Source: Verrucomicrobiota bacterium
GTDB taxonomy: Bacteria; Verrucomicrobiota; Kiritimatiellia; RFP12; UBA1067
Length of the DNA stretch: 64,000 nt
NCBI GenBank assembly: GCA_023269675.1
Contig: JAHFSX010000038.1
Span: forward strand, 1-64,000
Direction: 5' to 3'
A program made the position numbers and the translations under genes. Positions 1 through 10,996 of the stretch are shown one piece after another (position 1 is the first letter of the stretch; each line of letters begins with the position of its first letter). The notes below the pieces were generated by a model. It was not told where the DNA came from. It did not search any database and saw only the letters and a program-made list of their open reading frames with translations.

Positions 1-2
1 GC

Positions 3-68
3 AAAATCCTCGACGGTCTCTCCGCAGAAGAGAAGGTCAAACGTTACTTCGAGGAAAACGCCGCATGA
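3..68 (+). CDS. C-terminal tail of a truncated upstream gene
   Basis: The window opens inside an open frame that ends with TGA at 66-68. The visible residues read KILDGLSAEEKVKRYFEENAA, a charged helical tail. Nothing in these 21 residues identifies a family. The frame overlaps the next possible ORF by an ATGA junction, which is typical of genuine gene ends in this genome. Confidence 0.5.
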   Translation, partial: KILDGLSAEEKVKRYFEENAA

Positions 69-241
69 AAATCATCTCGCCGCTCTATCGCCTGCGTGCA
101 TTTGCTCTTGCAAGTCAGGATTTGGTTTTTAGCGGTCAAAGGTTTTCAGTCGCAGGGCGTTTGAACTGGAAGAAAGCGGCGGAGTATGTTAAAAATTACG
201 TTTCATTTCTTATTTCCGGTGGAGTTTCCTTCGCCAATTGA
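65..241 (+). CDS. possible small protein, 58 aa
   Basis: An ORF starts at an ATGA overlap with the upstream gene and ends 14 nt before secA. It would encode a basic 58-residue protein beginning MKIISPLYRLRAFALASQDL with no recognisable motif. Codon use is less GC-biased at third positions than in secA. It could equally be the untranslated secA leader. I do not recognise a family, and support is only the overlap and the open frame. Confidence 0.25.
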   Translation: MKIISPLYRLRAFALASQDLVFSGQRFSVAGRLNWKKAAEYVKNYVSFLISGGVSFAN

Positions 242-255
242 GACAAGGTTGATTC

Positions 256-3360
<3,105 letters not shown>

Positions 3361-3393
3361 CCGGTCGAGCGGCTTAAGCGGGACAGGCTGTCA

Positions 3394-3416
3394 GGGTGAC
3401 GCTTCGGGCGTCACCC
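3394..3416. terminator. stem-loop between convergent secA and yajD-like gene
   Basis: GGGTGACGC (3394-3402) pairs perfectly with GCGTCACCC (3408-3416) around a TTCGG loop. It lies between the convergent secA and HNH genes. There is no clear T-tract, so intrinsic termination is likely but not certain. Confidence 0.55.
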
Positions 3417-3422
3417 GGCAGC

Positions 3423-3848
3423 CTACTTGCTTTCTGGCGGCTGAGGCGTGTCAGGCGTGGCTGTTTCTGGCGGCAGGAGCGAGTCGAGCGCGGAGAACTG
3501 CGAAAAGATCGAGGGCGCGAGCGTGTCTTTTTTCGCGCGGGCCCCCTCGTAATGGCCGCCGATCAGCGTCTTCTCGTGTTCGTGGTCGTGGCAGTAGAGG
3601 CAGAGCAGCTCCCAGTTGCTGCCGTCCGGCGGATTGTTGTGATGATTGTGGTCTTTGTGATGGACAGTCAGCTCACGTAGCCGCTTGCCCTCGAATTCGC
3701 GCGCGCAGTTGGCGCAGATGTGCGGGAGGATGCGGAGGGCCTTCTCGCGGTAACTGACTTGCCGGGTGGCGATGTCGCGGTACAGCTCGTCACGGATCTG
3801 GGCCCGTTTGGCCTCGTCCATGGGTGTCTTGCTCGGTATCATGGTCAT
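3423..3848 (-). CDS. yajD: YajD-family HNH nuclease
   Basis: This 141-residue protein carries an HNH endonuclease fold of the YajD type. CANC is followed by the HNH core VHHKDHNHHNNPPDGSNWELLCLYCHDHEH, so two CxxC pairs bind zinc and the His-His-Asn set supplies metal and catalysis. The family probably cuts DNA, but its cellular role is unknown. The C-terminal 40 residues are Pro/Thr-rich and divergent. The start lies 4 nt after the stop of the FAD oxidoreductase gene, so the two form a minus-strand operon. Starts at the internal Met4 or Met10 are possible. Nothing in the context suggests an intron or homing element. Confidence 0.85.
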   Translation of the reverse strand: MTMIPSKTPMDEAKRAQIRDELYRDIATRQVSYREKALRILPHICANCAREFEGKRLRELTVHHKDHNHHNNPPDGSNWELLCLYCHDHEHEKTLIGGHYEGARAKKDTLAPSIFSQFSALDSLLPPETATPDTPQPPESK

Positions 3849-3852
3849 GCTC

Positions 3853-5427
3853 CTAAAGGGTGGAGGAGGCGTTCAGCCAGTCGGCAACGGCGCCGGCGCA
3901 GTTTTCCCCGTCGATCGCGGAGGAGAGGATGCCCCCGGCATAGCCCGCGCCTTCGCCGCAGGGGTAGAGACCTTTGAGCTGCGGGTGCTGCAGCGTCTCG
4001 CGGTCGCGCGGAATGCGCACGGGCGAGGAGGTGCGCGACTCCACACCGACCAGCACGGCCTCGCTGGTCAGAAAGCCCCGCATCTGCCGGTCGAAGGCTT
4101 TGAGCCCCTCCCTGAGGCGTTGGCCGATCGCGTCCGGCAGCCACGCGTGCAGCGGCGAGGTGGCCAGGCCGGGGAGGTACGATGTCGCCGGCAGGTCGGC
4201 GGAGGTCTTGCCCGCGACAAAGTCCGTGGCGCGCTGGGCCGGAGCGGTCAGGCCCTTCTCGCCGGCGTTCAAATAGGCGGACTGCTCGAGCATCTGCTGG
4301 AACCGTAAGCCCGCCAGCGGGCCGTCCCCGGCGTAGGCGGCCAGGTCTTCCGCGCGGATCTCGACGGCGAGCCCGGCGTTGGCGAAGGGCGAGTTGCGCA
4401 GCGAGGGCGACATGCCGTTGACCACGATCTCGCGGGCCGCGGTCGCGGCCGGGACGATGAAGCCTCCCGGGCACATGCAGAAGGAGTAGACGCCGCGGCC
4501 AGAAGCCTGGTGGACCAGGCTGTAGGCGGCGGGCGGCAGATAGGCCATCTGCGCGTCGCGATGGTACTGAATCGCGTTGATCAGAGCCTGCGGATGTTCG
4601 ATGCGCACCCCCATGGCGAACGGCTTGGCTTCGAGCAGGATGCCGGACTGGTGCAGCATTTCGTAAACGTCGCGCGCGGAGTGGCCGGTGGCGAGGATCA
4701 CGGCCCGTCCCTCAATCAGCTCTCCCCGCTGGGTCACCACGCCGGTCAAGGCCCCGTCACGGATCTTCAGACCGTCAACGCGCGTATCGAAGTGAACCTC
4801 CCCGCCGGCCTGCTGGATGGATTTCCGCAGCGCGGCGATGATGTTCGGCAGCCGATCGGAACCGATATGCGGGTGGGCTTCGAACAGGATCGAATCCTGC
4901 GCGCCGTGGTAGCGGAGGATTTCGAGTGCGCGCCGGTTGTCGCCGCGCTTCCTGGAGCGGGTATAGAGTTTGCCGTCGGAGAAGGTGCCCGCGCCGCCTT
5001 CGCCGAAGCAGTAGTTCGACTCCGCGTTGAGGGCGTGCTCGCGGTGGATCTGGGCGATGTCCCGCTTGCGGCTGCTGACGTCCTTGCCGCGCTCCAGCAG
5101 GATGGGCTTCAGCCCCCGCTCGATCAGCCGGAGCGCGGCGAAGAGGCCGGCCGGCCCCGCGCCGACAATGACCACCGGATCTTGGGCGGACACGTCGCCA
5201 AAGGTAAAGGCCGGCGCATCGAACGTCGGCGCGGGCTCGTCGCAGACCGCCAGAAGGGTGAGGTTGACGACGATGTGGCGGCGGCGCGCGTCCACCGAGC
5301 GTCTCAGCACGCGGATGGCGGAGATGCGCTCCGGGGCGACGCCGAGCGCTTCCGCCACGCGCAGCGTGTAGCGGGTGCTGTCGGCAGCGTCCTGCGGCGA
5401 AAGGTTGAGCGCGAGTTCTTTGATCAT
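3853..5427 (-). CDS. NAD(P)/FAD-dependent oxidoreductase (COG2509 type)
   Basis: The 524-residue protein has a Rossmann FAD-binding site, VVIVGAGPAGLFAALRLIERG, at about residues 85-105. This follows an N-terminal alpha/beta domain of about 80 residues that is typical of COG2509 uncharacterised FAD-dependent dehydrogenases. A second conserved block, NYCFGEGGAGTFSDGKL, and the C-terminal YPCGEGAGYAGGI segment that closes the FAD site are present. The substrate is unknown. It is the upstream gene of a two-gene minus-strand unit with the yajD-like gene. The start sits in a short leader facing the divergent gene at 5634. Confidence 0.9.
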   Translation of the reverse strand: MIKELALNLSPQDAADSTRYTLRVAEALGVAPERISAIRVLRRSVDARRRHIVVNLTLLAVCDEPAPTFDAPAFTFGDVSAQDPVVIVGAGPAGLFAALRLIERGLKPILLERGKDVSSRKRDIAQIHREHALNAESNYCFGEGGAGTFSDGKLYTRSRKRGDNRRALEILRYHGAQDSILFEAHPHIGSDRLPNIIAALRKSIQQAGGEVHFDTRVDGLKIRDGALTGVVTQRGELIEGRAVILATGHSARDVYEMLHQSGILLEAKPFAMGVRIEHPQALINAIQYHRDAQMAYLPPAAYSLVHQASGRGVYSFCMCPGGFIVPAATAAREIVVNGMSPSLRNSPFANAGLAVEIRAEDLAAYAGDGPLAGLRFQQMLEQSAYLNAGEKGLTAPAQRATDFVAGKTSADLPATSYLPGLATSPLHAWLPDAIGQRLREGLKAFDRQMRGFLTSEAVLVGVESRTSSPVRIPRDRETLQHPQLKGLYPCGEGAGYAGGILSSAIDGENCAGAVADWLNASSTL

Positions 5428-5538
5428 ACGGGACGGTCAGTTTGCAATGTGGATATGGCCGGTTGGGACGGCCGGATACTCGGAGAAACGGGATTCAGTT
5501 TAGCCCACCCGCAGGGGGGGCGCAAGGGGCTATTAAAA

Positions 5539-5567
5539 AGGACTCTTAAAAAGTGTGGCAATATAAT
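5539..5567 (+). promoter_or_regulatory. putative promoter for the small secreted protein gene
   Basis: A perfect -10 hexamer TATAAT lies at 5562-5567. The matching -35 position (AGGACT, 17-bp spacer) is weak. The predicted transcript would have a leader of about 60 nt before the gene at 5634. Confidence 0.35.
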
Positions 5568-5633
5568 CCGGGGTAGCCCGTTTATTGCAAACAATCGACC
5601 TGTTGGTCACAACTAAGAAGTAGGGAGTTTACA

Positions 5634-5960
5634 ATGAAGAGTCCAATCATGTTGGTATGCGCGATGGTGGCGGCGATGGGCATGACTGTTTTGGCGCAGC
5701 CTCCGGCCGCTGGAGCCGATAAGGCTCCGGCCAAGGGTGAAAAAGGTCAGCACAAGCAGATGACCGAAGCGCAGCGCGAAGAAATGATGAACAAGCGTCT
5801 GGAAGCGATCAAGGAGAAGGACCCGGCGCAGTACAAGGAACTGGTCGCGCTCAAGGAGAAAGATCCGGCGGCGTTCAAGGCCAAGATGCGCGAACTGGGC
5901 AAGGCCGCTCACGCTAAGGGCAAGGGCAAAGGGGCCGAGGCTCCCGCCGCCGCTAAGTAA
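5634..5960 (+). CDS. small secreted Lys/Ala-rich protein
   Basis: The 108-residue product has a clear signal peptide, MKSPIMLVCAMVAAMGMTVLAQ, with likely cleavage after LAQ. The mature chain is highly charged and helical: a Lys/Glu-rich core with MTEAQREEMMNKRLEAIKEKDP and a near repeat (KEKDPAQYKELVALKEKDPAAFKAKM), then a Lys/Gly/Ala tail. A good Shine-Dalgarno (TAGGGAG) precedes the ATG. I do not recognise a family. The composition suggests a periplasmic or exported helical protein that may bind acidic partners, which is inference. An intrinsic terminator follows. Confidence 0.75.
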   Translation: MKSPIMLVCAMVAAMGMTVLAQPPAAGADKAPAKGEKGQHKQMTEAQREEMMNKRLEAIKEKDPAQYKELVALKEKDPAAFKAKMRELGKAAHAKGKGKGAEAPAAAK

Positions 5961-6002
5961 GTGACCGGGTCGCCGGTTCTTCGGCGACAGGATCAGAGTA
6001 TT

Positions 6003-6049
6003 AAACAGGCAGGGCGTGAAGGCAACTTCAGGCCCTGCCTGTTTGTTTG
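6003..6049 (+). terminator. intrinsic terminator after small secreted protein gene
   Basis: AAACAGGCAGGGC (6003-6015) pairs perfectly with GCCCTGCCTGTTT (6032-6044), giving a 13-bp stem with a 16-nt loop and a T-rich trailing sequence. Confidence 0.75.
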
Positions 6050-6149
6050 CGGGTCCGTCAAAAGGGCCAAGAACGCGAGCAGAGGGGGGAGGCGCGCGAC
6101 AGCTGGTTGCGAAGGAAAAAATGCGGTGGAAAAAATGCACACTCGCGCA

Positions 6150-6178
6150 TTGACAAGCGGGGTCTGATCATGTAAATT
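6150..6178 (+). promoter_or_regulatory. promoter of tRNA-Asn
   Basis: Consensus -35 TTGACA (6150-6155), a 17-bp spacer and -10 TAAATT (6173-6178). The start site would fall about 40 nt before the mature tRNA 5' end. Confidence 0.65.
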
Positions 6179-6225
6179 TCCCCCCACTTTGTTCCTATCA
6201 GAGGGACGTGACGCAGACACTTTAT

Positions 6226-6300
6226 TCCGGCGTAGCGCAGTGGTAGCGCAGTTGGCTGTTAACCAATTGGTCGTAGGTTCGAATCCTACCGCCGGAGCCA
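6226..6300 (+). tRNA. tRNA-Asn (GTT)
   Basis: The cloverleaf is complete. Acceptor TCCGGCG pairs with CGCCGGA (6290-6296). The D-arm is GCGC-AGTGGTA-GCGC. The anticodon stem is TTGG/CCAA with loop CTGTTAA, putting anticodon GTT at 6258-6260. The T-arm is GTAGG-TTCGAAT-CCTAC. The discriminator is G and the 3' CCA is encoded (6298-6300). Confidence 0.97.
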
Positions 6301-6308
6301 TTCAGATC

Positions 6309-6350
6309 ACCCCGTTTTTGTTGATTAAAACCAATGAAAGCGGGGTTTTT
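6309..6350 (+). terminator. terminator downstream of tRNA-Asn
   Basis: ACCCCG (6309-6314) pairs with CGGGGT (6341-6346), followed by a TTTT run (6347-6350). The AT-rich loop contains further partial pairing. It lies 9 nt after the tRNA CCA. Confidence 0.7.
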
Positions 6351-6792
6351 CGTTTTCAGGGCCTGATCTGCTGCGCATCTCTGAAAAAGCGTGAAAACTG
6401 AGGTGGGGGTACTTACATCTGCACCCTCAGGATCACCCCCGGGCTACTCGCGAGGGGGATGCGCTCGCGGGGGTGTGGCACATAAAAATATTTTTGGAAT
6501 GGATTTTTAACAAACGTTGCGCGGAGGGAGAGGAAAATCCCCCTTTAGGCTGAATAAACCGCATGTGTCCGTCGGTTCATTAGCGCGCTTAGGGGCTGTT
6601 GGCCTTCGTTTAGAAGGCGTCAAAGGGCGGCACATGAGTCGGTCTGGGATCCTTTTGCCGGTTCTGCCCTTCTGGTGCATGTTGATGGTTCTGGGGCAGC
6701 GCGGCGGGCATTATACTTCGCGCTGTTCACGTGCGCGTTGTTCACGTGCCGCCGCACTCACACTTCCCTTCAAAGTCGGGGCTTGGTATACT
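6351..6792 (+). promoter_or_regulatory. gene-free stretch with direct repeats and a -10 box upstream of the ybjN-like gene
   Basis: No credible gene lies here; the open frames show no recognisable protein. Two exact direct repeats GTTCACGTGC (6725-6734 and 6740-6749, 15-bp period) sit just upstream of a -10 box TATACT (6787-6792) whose -35 position (6764-6769, TTCCCT) is poor. This layout suggests an activator-dependent promoter, which is inference. The G-rich segment 6455-6480 has no evident function. Confidence 0.35.
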
Positions 6793-6799
6793 GACGCCG

Positions 6800-6850
6800 A
6801 TGAAATTCACGCTGTTCGTTGAGGCAGCAAAACTGACTGGGAGAAAATGA
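6800..6850 (+). CDS. possible 16-residue leader peptide
   Basis: The ATG at 6800 lies exactly 7 nt after the -10 box TATACT, so the mRNA would start at the initiation codon (leaderless). The ORF reads MKFTLFVEAAKLTGRK and stops at TGA 6848-6850, overlapping the ATG of the YbjN-like gene. Translational coupling is the likely role. There is no codon-specific attenuation signature. Confidence 0.3.
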   Translation: MKFTLFVEAAKLTGRK

Positions 6851-7269
6851 TGAAAATTAAGAACAAGATTCTGAAGGATGAGGAAGTCACGGTCGATGCC
6901 ATCGAGGCCCTGTTCAAGGCGGCGGCCGTAGAGACCGACCGTGACGATGACGGCGACCTTGTCCTTTTGAATAACGGCATCCCCACCTTTGTCGGCATCG
7001 ATGTGGAACGCAAGCTGCTCTCGTTCTACGTCATTTGGGGTCTGAAGACCAAGTTGTCCGCAGAGGACAAGCGAGCCTTTGCCAACAAGCTGAACGACAA
7101 CCTCATTCTTGTCCGTTTCGCAGTGACCGGGAAAGATCTCTGGTTTGATTACAATTTCCTGTACGAGGGGGGGATTTCAACATTCACCCTCGTCAACACG
7201 TATCGGCATTTTTCCTCGATCTGCGAGGAAGTGATCGCGGAGAACAGCGACGTTTTCGGGAAATGCTGA
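6847..7269 (+). CDS. YbjN-domain protein (type III secretion chaperone-like fold)
   Basis: The 140-residue acidic protein matches the YbjN/CesT-like pattern. An N-terminal helix follows MMKIKNKILKDEEVTVDAIEAL, then strands such as DLVLLNNGIPTFVGIDVERKLLSFYVIWGL, then two helices with the internal block LNDNLILVRFAVTGKDLWFDYNFLYEGGISTFTLV. YbjN proteins are small cytosolic alpha/beta proteins linked in E. coli to stress and motility, and their biochemical role is unknown. Two adjacent ATGs exist. GGGAG at 6839-6843 is better spaced to the second (6850) than to the first. It may be translationally coupled to the 16-residue leader ORF. Confidence 0.75.
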   Translation: MMKIKNKILKDEEVTVDAIEALFKAAAVETDRDDDGDLVLLNNGIPTFVGIDVERKLLSFYVIWGLKTKLSAEDKRAFANKLNDNLILVRFAVTGKDLWFDYNFLYEGGISTFTLVNTYRHFSSICEEVIAENSDVFGKC

Positions 7270-7362
7270 ACGGAACGTCTCAGCGGCCGCGGGCAAACCG
7301 CGCCGCTGGGGGTTTGTCCGGTTGGGCTGGGAGTCAACGGCAAGAGCGAAAGGAGGCCTGTT

Positions 7363-7938
7363 GTGGACGTGAACACCGTAACAGATCCTTCGCCGCTGAT
7401 AATGACGATTGGTCATTCCACGCACTTGATCGAGGAGTTCATCGGCCTGCTGCAGGCCCACGGGGCAACGTGTGTCGTGGATGTGCGGACGGTGCCGCGG
7501 TCCCGGCATAATCCCCAATTCAATCGGGACGAGCTGCCGGTTTCATTGAAGGAATACGGCTTGGGTTATGTTCATCTGCCGGGGCTCGGCGGCCTGCGCC
7601 ATGTGAAGCGCGATCCGCTCAACGCCGGATGGCGCAACGCCTCCTTTCGAGGGTATGCGGATTACATGCAGACGCCCGAGTTTAACGAAAGCCTTGAGGA
7701 GTTGATCCGGCTGGCCAAGCGGGAGCGAGCCGTATTGATGTGCGCGGAAGCGGTGCCGTGGCGTTGTCATCGAACGCTGATCGCGGACGCCTTGCTGGTT
7801 CGTGGCATCCACACGGAGCATATTATGAGTGCCACTCATCGTCAGGTGCATGCGCTCACGCCCTTTGCGAAAGTCCGTGGCGTTACAATCACCTACCCGG
7901 CGGCTGGGCTCTGCGACGCTGGCGGCGGAGCGGAATAA
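7363..7938 (+). CDS. DUF488 family protein
   Basis: This 191-residue protein has the DUF488 hallmarks: IGHS near the N-terminus, DVRTVPRSRHNPQFN, the LPGLGG block, FRGYADYM, and the C-terminal CAEAVPWRCHRTLIAD with its paired Cys-His segments. The family is thought to be a small metal- or nucleic-acid-related enzyme, with no proven reaction. The start is a GTG, fixed by a perfect AGGAGG at 7351-7356 with 6-nt spacing. It is followed by the flavoprotein gene 26 nt downstream, so the two are probably cotranscribed. Confidence 0.88.
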   Translation: MDVNTVTDPSPLIMTIGHSTHLIEEFIGLLQAHGATCVVDVRTVPRSRHNPQFNRDELPVSLKEYGLGYVHLPGLGGLRHVKRDPLNAGWRNASFRGYADYMQTPEFNESLEELIRLAKRERAVLMCAEAVPWRCHRTLIADALLVRGIHTEHIMSATHRQVHALTPFAKVRGVTITYPAAGLCDAGGGAE

Positions 7939-7964
7939 CTGTCGAAAAGAAAGAGGAACGAAAA

Positions 7965-9134
7965 ATGAAGGCGCGAAAAATTTGCGACGGCGTTCAATGG
8001 ATGGGATTTGTCGACTGGAATCGGCGTCTGTTCGATTCGCTGGTGCCCCTGCCGGACGGAACCAGCTACAACGCTTATCTCGTCAGCGGAACGGAAAAAA
8101 CCGCACTCTTGGACGCGGTCGATCCAGCCGTGGCAGACGTCCTGATGCGCCAGTTGGCAGACGTGAAGCGTGTCGACTACGTGATCGCACAACATGCCGA
8201 GCAAGATCATTCGGGCGCCATTCCTGTTGTTTTGAAGAAGTACCCGCAGGCCGTCGTCCTTTGCACATCAAAAGCGAAGGCGCTGCTGATCGATCACCTG
8301 GACATCCCTTCCGAAAGGATCCAAACCGTTGAGGACGGCGAGACGCTGGACCTTGGAGGCAAAACACTCCGGTTCGTGCATACGCCCTGGGTGCACTGGC
8401 CCGAAACCATGTGCACGTATCTTGCCGAGGACCGCATTCTTTTCTCATGCGACTTCTTCGGCGCGCATCTGGCCACGACCGATCTCTACGCGGGCAACGA
8501 TCCCTACGTCTGCGAGGCCGCCAAGCGTTACTACGCCGAAATCATGATGCCCTTCCGCACGATGATCCAGAGCAACCTGAAGAAGGTGCGGGCCCTGCAG
8601 TTCGATTTCATCGCGCCCAGCCACGGTCCGATCTTCGATCATCCCGAATGCATTCTGTCCGCCTATGAGGACTGGGTCTCCGACCGGGTTTCGAATCTTG
8701 TCGTTCTTCCGTATATTTCGATGCACGGGAGCACGGAGACGATGGTCAGCTACCTGGTCTCCGCTTTGGCCGAGAGAGGCGTCAAGGTGCAGAAATTCGA
8801 GCTTTCGACCACCGACGTCGGCAAGCTGGCGATGGCCCTTGTGGACGCCGCGACGATCGTGATCGGCACGCCGACGGTTCATATCGGTCCCCATCCGAGC
8901 GTCTTCGCGGCCACGCATCTTGCCAATGCGCTGCGTCCCAAACTGAAGTATGCGGCCATCATCGGTTCCTACGGTTGGGGCACAAAGGCGGTCGAGCAGA
9001 TATCGGCCCTGATTCCCAATCTCAAAGTGGAGGTGCTCGGCGCGCTGATGTGCAAAGGCATCCCGCGTGAGGCTGACTTCGCGGCCTTGGACGCGCTGGC
9101 CGATAAGATCAGGGACAAGCACGCCGGGCTGTGA
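7965..9134 (+). CDS. fprA: A-type flavoprotein (flavodiiron protein)
   Basis: Flavodiiron proteins reduce O2 or NO in anaerobes. The 389-residue product has an N-terminal metallo-beta-lactamase domain with the diiron motif HAEQDH (the usual HxExDH) and further ligands in HTPWVHWPETM, SCDFFGAH and SHGPIFDH. A C-terminal flavodoxin domain begins at about residue 247 (VVLPYISMHGSTETMVSYL), where FMN binds. No rubredoxin or flavin-reductase fusion is present, so electrons must come from a separate partner. The ATG at 7965 is preferred over upstream in-frame codons because AAGAGG precedes it and the family N-terminus begins here. The gene fits an anaerobic or microaerophilic lifestyle. Confidence 0.93.
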   Translation: MKARKICDGVQWMGFVDWNRRLFDSLVPLPDGTSYNAYLVSGTEKTALLDAVDPAVADVLMRQLADVKRVDYVIAQHAEQDHSGAIPVVLKKYPQAVVLCTSKAKALLIDHLDIPSERIQTVEDGETLDLGGKTLRFVHTPWVHWPETMCTYLAEDRILFSCDFFGAHLATTDLYAGNDPYVCEAAKRYYAEIMMPFRTMIQSNLKKVRALQFDFIAPSHGPIFDHPECILSAYEDWVSDRVSNLVVLPYISMHGSTETMVSYLVSALAERGVKVQKFELSTTDVGKLAMALVDAATIVIGTPTVHIGPHPSVFAATHLANALRPKLKYAAIIGSYGWGTKAVEQISALIPNLKVEVLGALMCKGIPREADFAALDALADKIRDKHAGL

Positions 9135-9217
9135 GATTCGTAGCCATACCCCCAAGGTGAGGACCTGACGGGCACATCCCTGAAACCGGTACCGGTAACT
9201 GGCAGGCGGATGTCGCC

Positions 9218-9253
9218 AAAAAGGAAAGCCCGTCGCGGAGGCGCAGCGGGCTT
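9218..9253 (-). terminator. terminator for the LRR gene
   Basis: AAGCCCG (9226-9232) pairs with CGGGCTT (9247-9253). On the minus strand the stem is followed by TTTCCTTTTTGG, a good T-tract for the LRR gene that ends at 9279. It also separates that gene from the convergent flavoprotein gene. Confidence 0.55.
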
Positions 9254-9278
9254 GGACCGAAGGAGCGGGCGCGCGGGG

Positions 9279-10649
9279 TTACGGCCAGACGATGCGGTAG
9301 AAGCGGGCGGGGAGGGGCGGGGAGGCGGGGTCGCTGAAATAGAGCGTGCCGGCGGCCCCCAGTCTGTCTGTGAGAAGCGGCAACCATGCGCCGAACGTCA
9401 GGTTTGTGCGCGACTGGACCACGACGGGGATTTGAGCATTGCCGGTGATGTCGAAGCCGAAGCGGTTGGCCTGCACTCCGAAATTGACGTTGGCTTGCAC
9501 CTGCGGATTCCAGAGAACCGCGGGCCGGCCGCTAAAGGGCGTGTACCATGTTGACGCTTGCGGCAGATAGTAGACGATCGCGTTGGTGGAACTGTCAAAA
9601 ACATCAGGCCAGGTGGCGGGCGCTTCACCTTTGAAACAGACATCCGTCAGGCTGTCGCAGCTGGAGAAAGCCACGTCGCCGATGTTGGTGACGCCGTTGC
9701 CGACCGTGACGCGGCGCAGGCTGGTGCAGTCTACGAAGGCCGCCGTTCCAATGCTGCGGACGCTGTCGGGAAGCGTGACGCCGGTGAGGCTGGAACAGCC
9801 CATAAACGCCCCGTCCCCGATCACGGTGACGCCGTTGCCGATCGAGACGCCGATCAGCCCGCTGCAGAATGCGAACGCCTCGTCCCCGATGCCGGTGACG
9901 CTGTCGGGGATGGTGACGCCGGTCAGGCTGGAGCAGCCAGAGAACGCCTGGTTTCCGATCCGGGTCACACGGGTGCCGAAGGTGACGCTTGACAAGCCGT
10001 CGCAGGACTGGAACGCCGAATTGCCGATGTTGGTGACGCCGTTGGGGATCGTAAGGCCCGTCAAGCCGACGCAGTGCGCAAACGCAGAGTCCCCGATGTT
10101 GGTGACGCCGGTGGGGATCGTGATGCCGGTCAGACTGCCGCAGTAAGCGAATACCCGGTCCTTGATGCGGGTGACCCCTTTGCCGATCGTGACGCCGGTC
10201 AGGCCGTTGCAACCGTTAAAAGTTCCGGAACCGAGGCCGGTGACGCTGTCGGGAATGGTGACGCTGGTCAGGCTGCTGCAACCGGAGAACGCGCCGTCTC
10301 CGATGTTCGTGACGTTGTTGCCGATCGCGACGCCGGCCATGTTGCCGCAGTTCGCGAAGGCATTGCTTCCGATGCCGATGATGCTGCTGCCGATCGTCAC
10401 GTCGGTCAGGTAGGTACAGTAGTAAAAAGCATTGTTGCCTATCAGGGTGACAGTGTAACCGCCCAAGGCGTTTGTGATGGTTAAAGCGCCGGAATATGAG
10501 GGGTTGAATCCGGTGATGGTAGCCTTGTTGTTGGCCACGGTGTAAACATAGTTGCCCTCAAACGAGTCGGCGTGGGACGGCAGGGGCGCGGTGGAGAGGG
10601 CAAGGCCAACGCCAAGAAGTGATGCATTAAGACAGACGTTTGATCTCAT
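9279..10649 (-). CDS. secreted BspA-type leucine-rich repeat protein
   Basis: The 456-residue product has a signal peptide (MRSNVCLNASLLGVGLALSTAPLPSHA). About thirteen tandem repeats of 23 residues follow, with the LRR_5/BspA pattern (IGDGAFSGCSSLTSVTIPDSVT). The repeats produce a 69-bp periodicity in the DNA from about 9640 to 10450. After residue 340 a non-repeat tail (FKGEAPATWPDVF, then a beta-rich C-terminus ending FYRIVWP) resembles a Verrucomicrobia-type sorting or anchor region. That comparison is inference. BspA-like repeats mediate surface adhesion in other bacteria. AAAGG precedes the ATG. The repeats are nearly identical in places, so copy number may vary by recombination. Confidence 0.9.
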   Translation of the reverse strand: MRSNVCLNASLLGVGLALSTAPLPSHADSFEGNYVYTVANNKATITGFNPSYSGALTITNALGGYTVTLIGNNAFYYCTYLTDVTIGSSIIGIGSNAFANCGNMAGVAIGNNVTNIGDGAFSGCSSLTSVTIPDSVTGLGSGTFNGCNGLTGVTIGKGVTRIKDRVFAYCGSLTGITIPTGVTNIGDSAFAHCVGLTGLTIPNGVTNIGNSAFQSCDGLSSVTFGTRVTRIGNQAFSGCSSLTGVTIPDSVTGIGDEAFAFCSGLIGVSIGNGVTVIGDGAFMGCSSLTGVTLPDSVRSIGTAAFVDCTSLRRVTVGNGVTNIGDVAFSSCDSLTDVCFKGEAPATWPDVFDSSTNAIVYYLPQASTWYTPFSGRPAVLWNPQVQANVNFGVQANRFGFDITGNAQIPVVVQSRTNLTFGAWLPLLTDRLGAAGTLYFSDPASPPLPARFYRIVWP

Positions 10650-10996
10650 GGCTGCACCTTTCTTGTTGAGGGGAGGATGCTCCCGGCTGTATTAATGGGT
10701 GTTTCAACAGGTCTTTAAGGTTGGTCTAAAAGTTAATAAACCCTTTACCCCCATACGATACAGGCTCTTGAAAAAAGCGTCTATCGGATGAGCCGCTGAT
10801 TTGTCACTAGGTGTCGGTCTGATATGTCGGATGTTTTGTAGGAAATCGCGGCCGGGATGCGCGCCGGGCTGGGTGAGGACGCGGCCTATGCCCGCCCTGT
10901 GCCAGGAGGCCTGTGAATTGTAAAAATCGTGCTTCTTTCGCTCCAGGCAGCCAGCTATAATTCAAAACCGACTCTTTGATTTTTAGGCAACGTGAA
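10650..10996 (+). promoter_or_regulatory. divergent intergenic region with glycosyltransferase promoter
   Basis: There is no gene in this stretch. A plus-strand -10 TATAAT at 10956-10961 with TTCTTT at 10933-10938 (17-bp spacer) would start transcription near 10968, about 30 nt before the glycosyltransferase ATG. Nothing else distinctive is seen. Confidence 0.45.

Noticed and set aside
3423-3848. HNH protein as homing endonuclease or restriction enzyme
   Set aside because: It matches the YajD family, sits in an operon with a FAD enzyme, and no intron, intein or methylase is nearby.
6517-6822. 101-residue ORF upstream of the YbjN-like gene
   Set aside because: No ribosome-binding site, no protein-like features, and it overlaps the promoter and direct repeats.
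9640-10450. Regular 69-bp repeats resembling a CRISPR or minisatellite
   Set aside because: The period equals 23 codons of BspA-type LRRs inside an intact ORF. There are no identical repeats with unique spacers and no cas genes.
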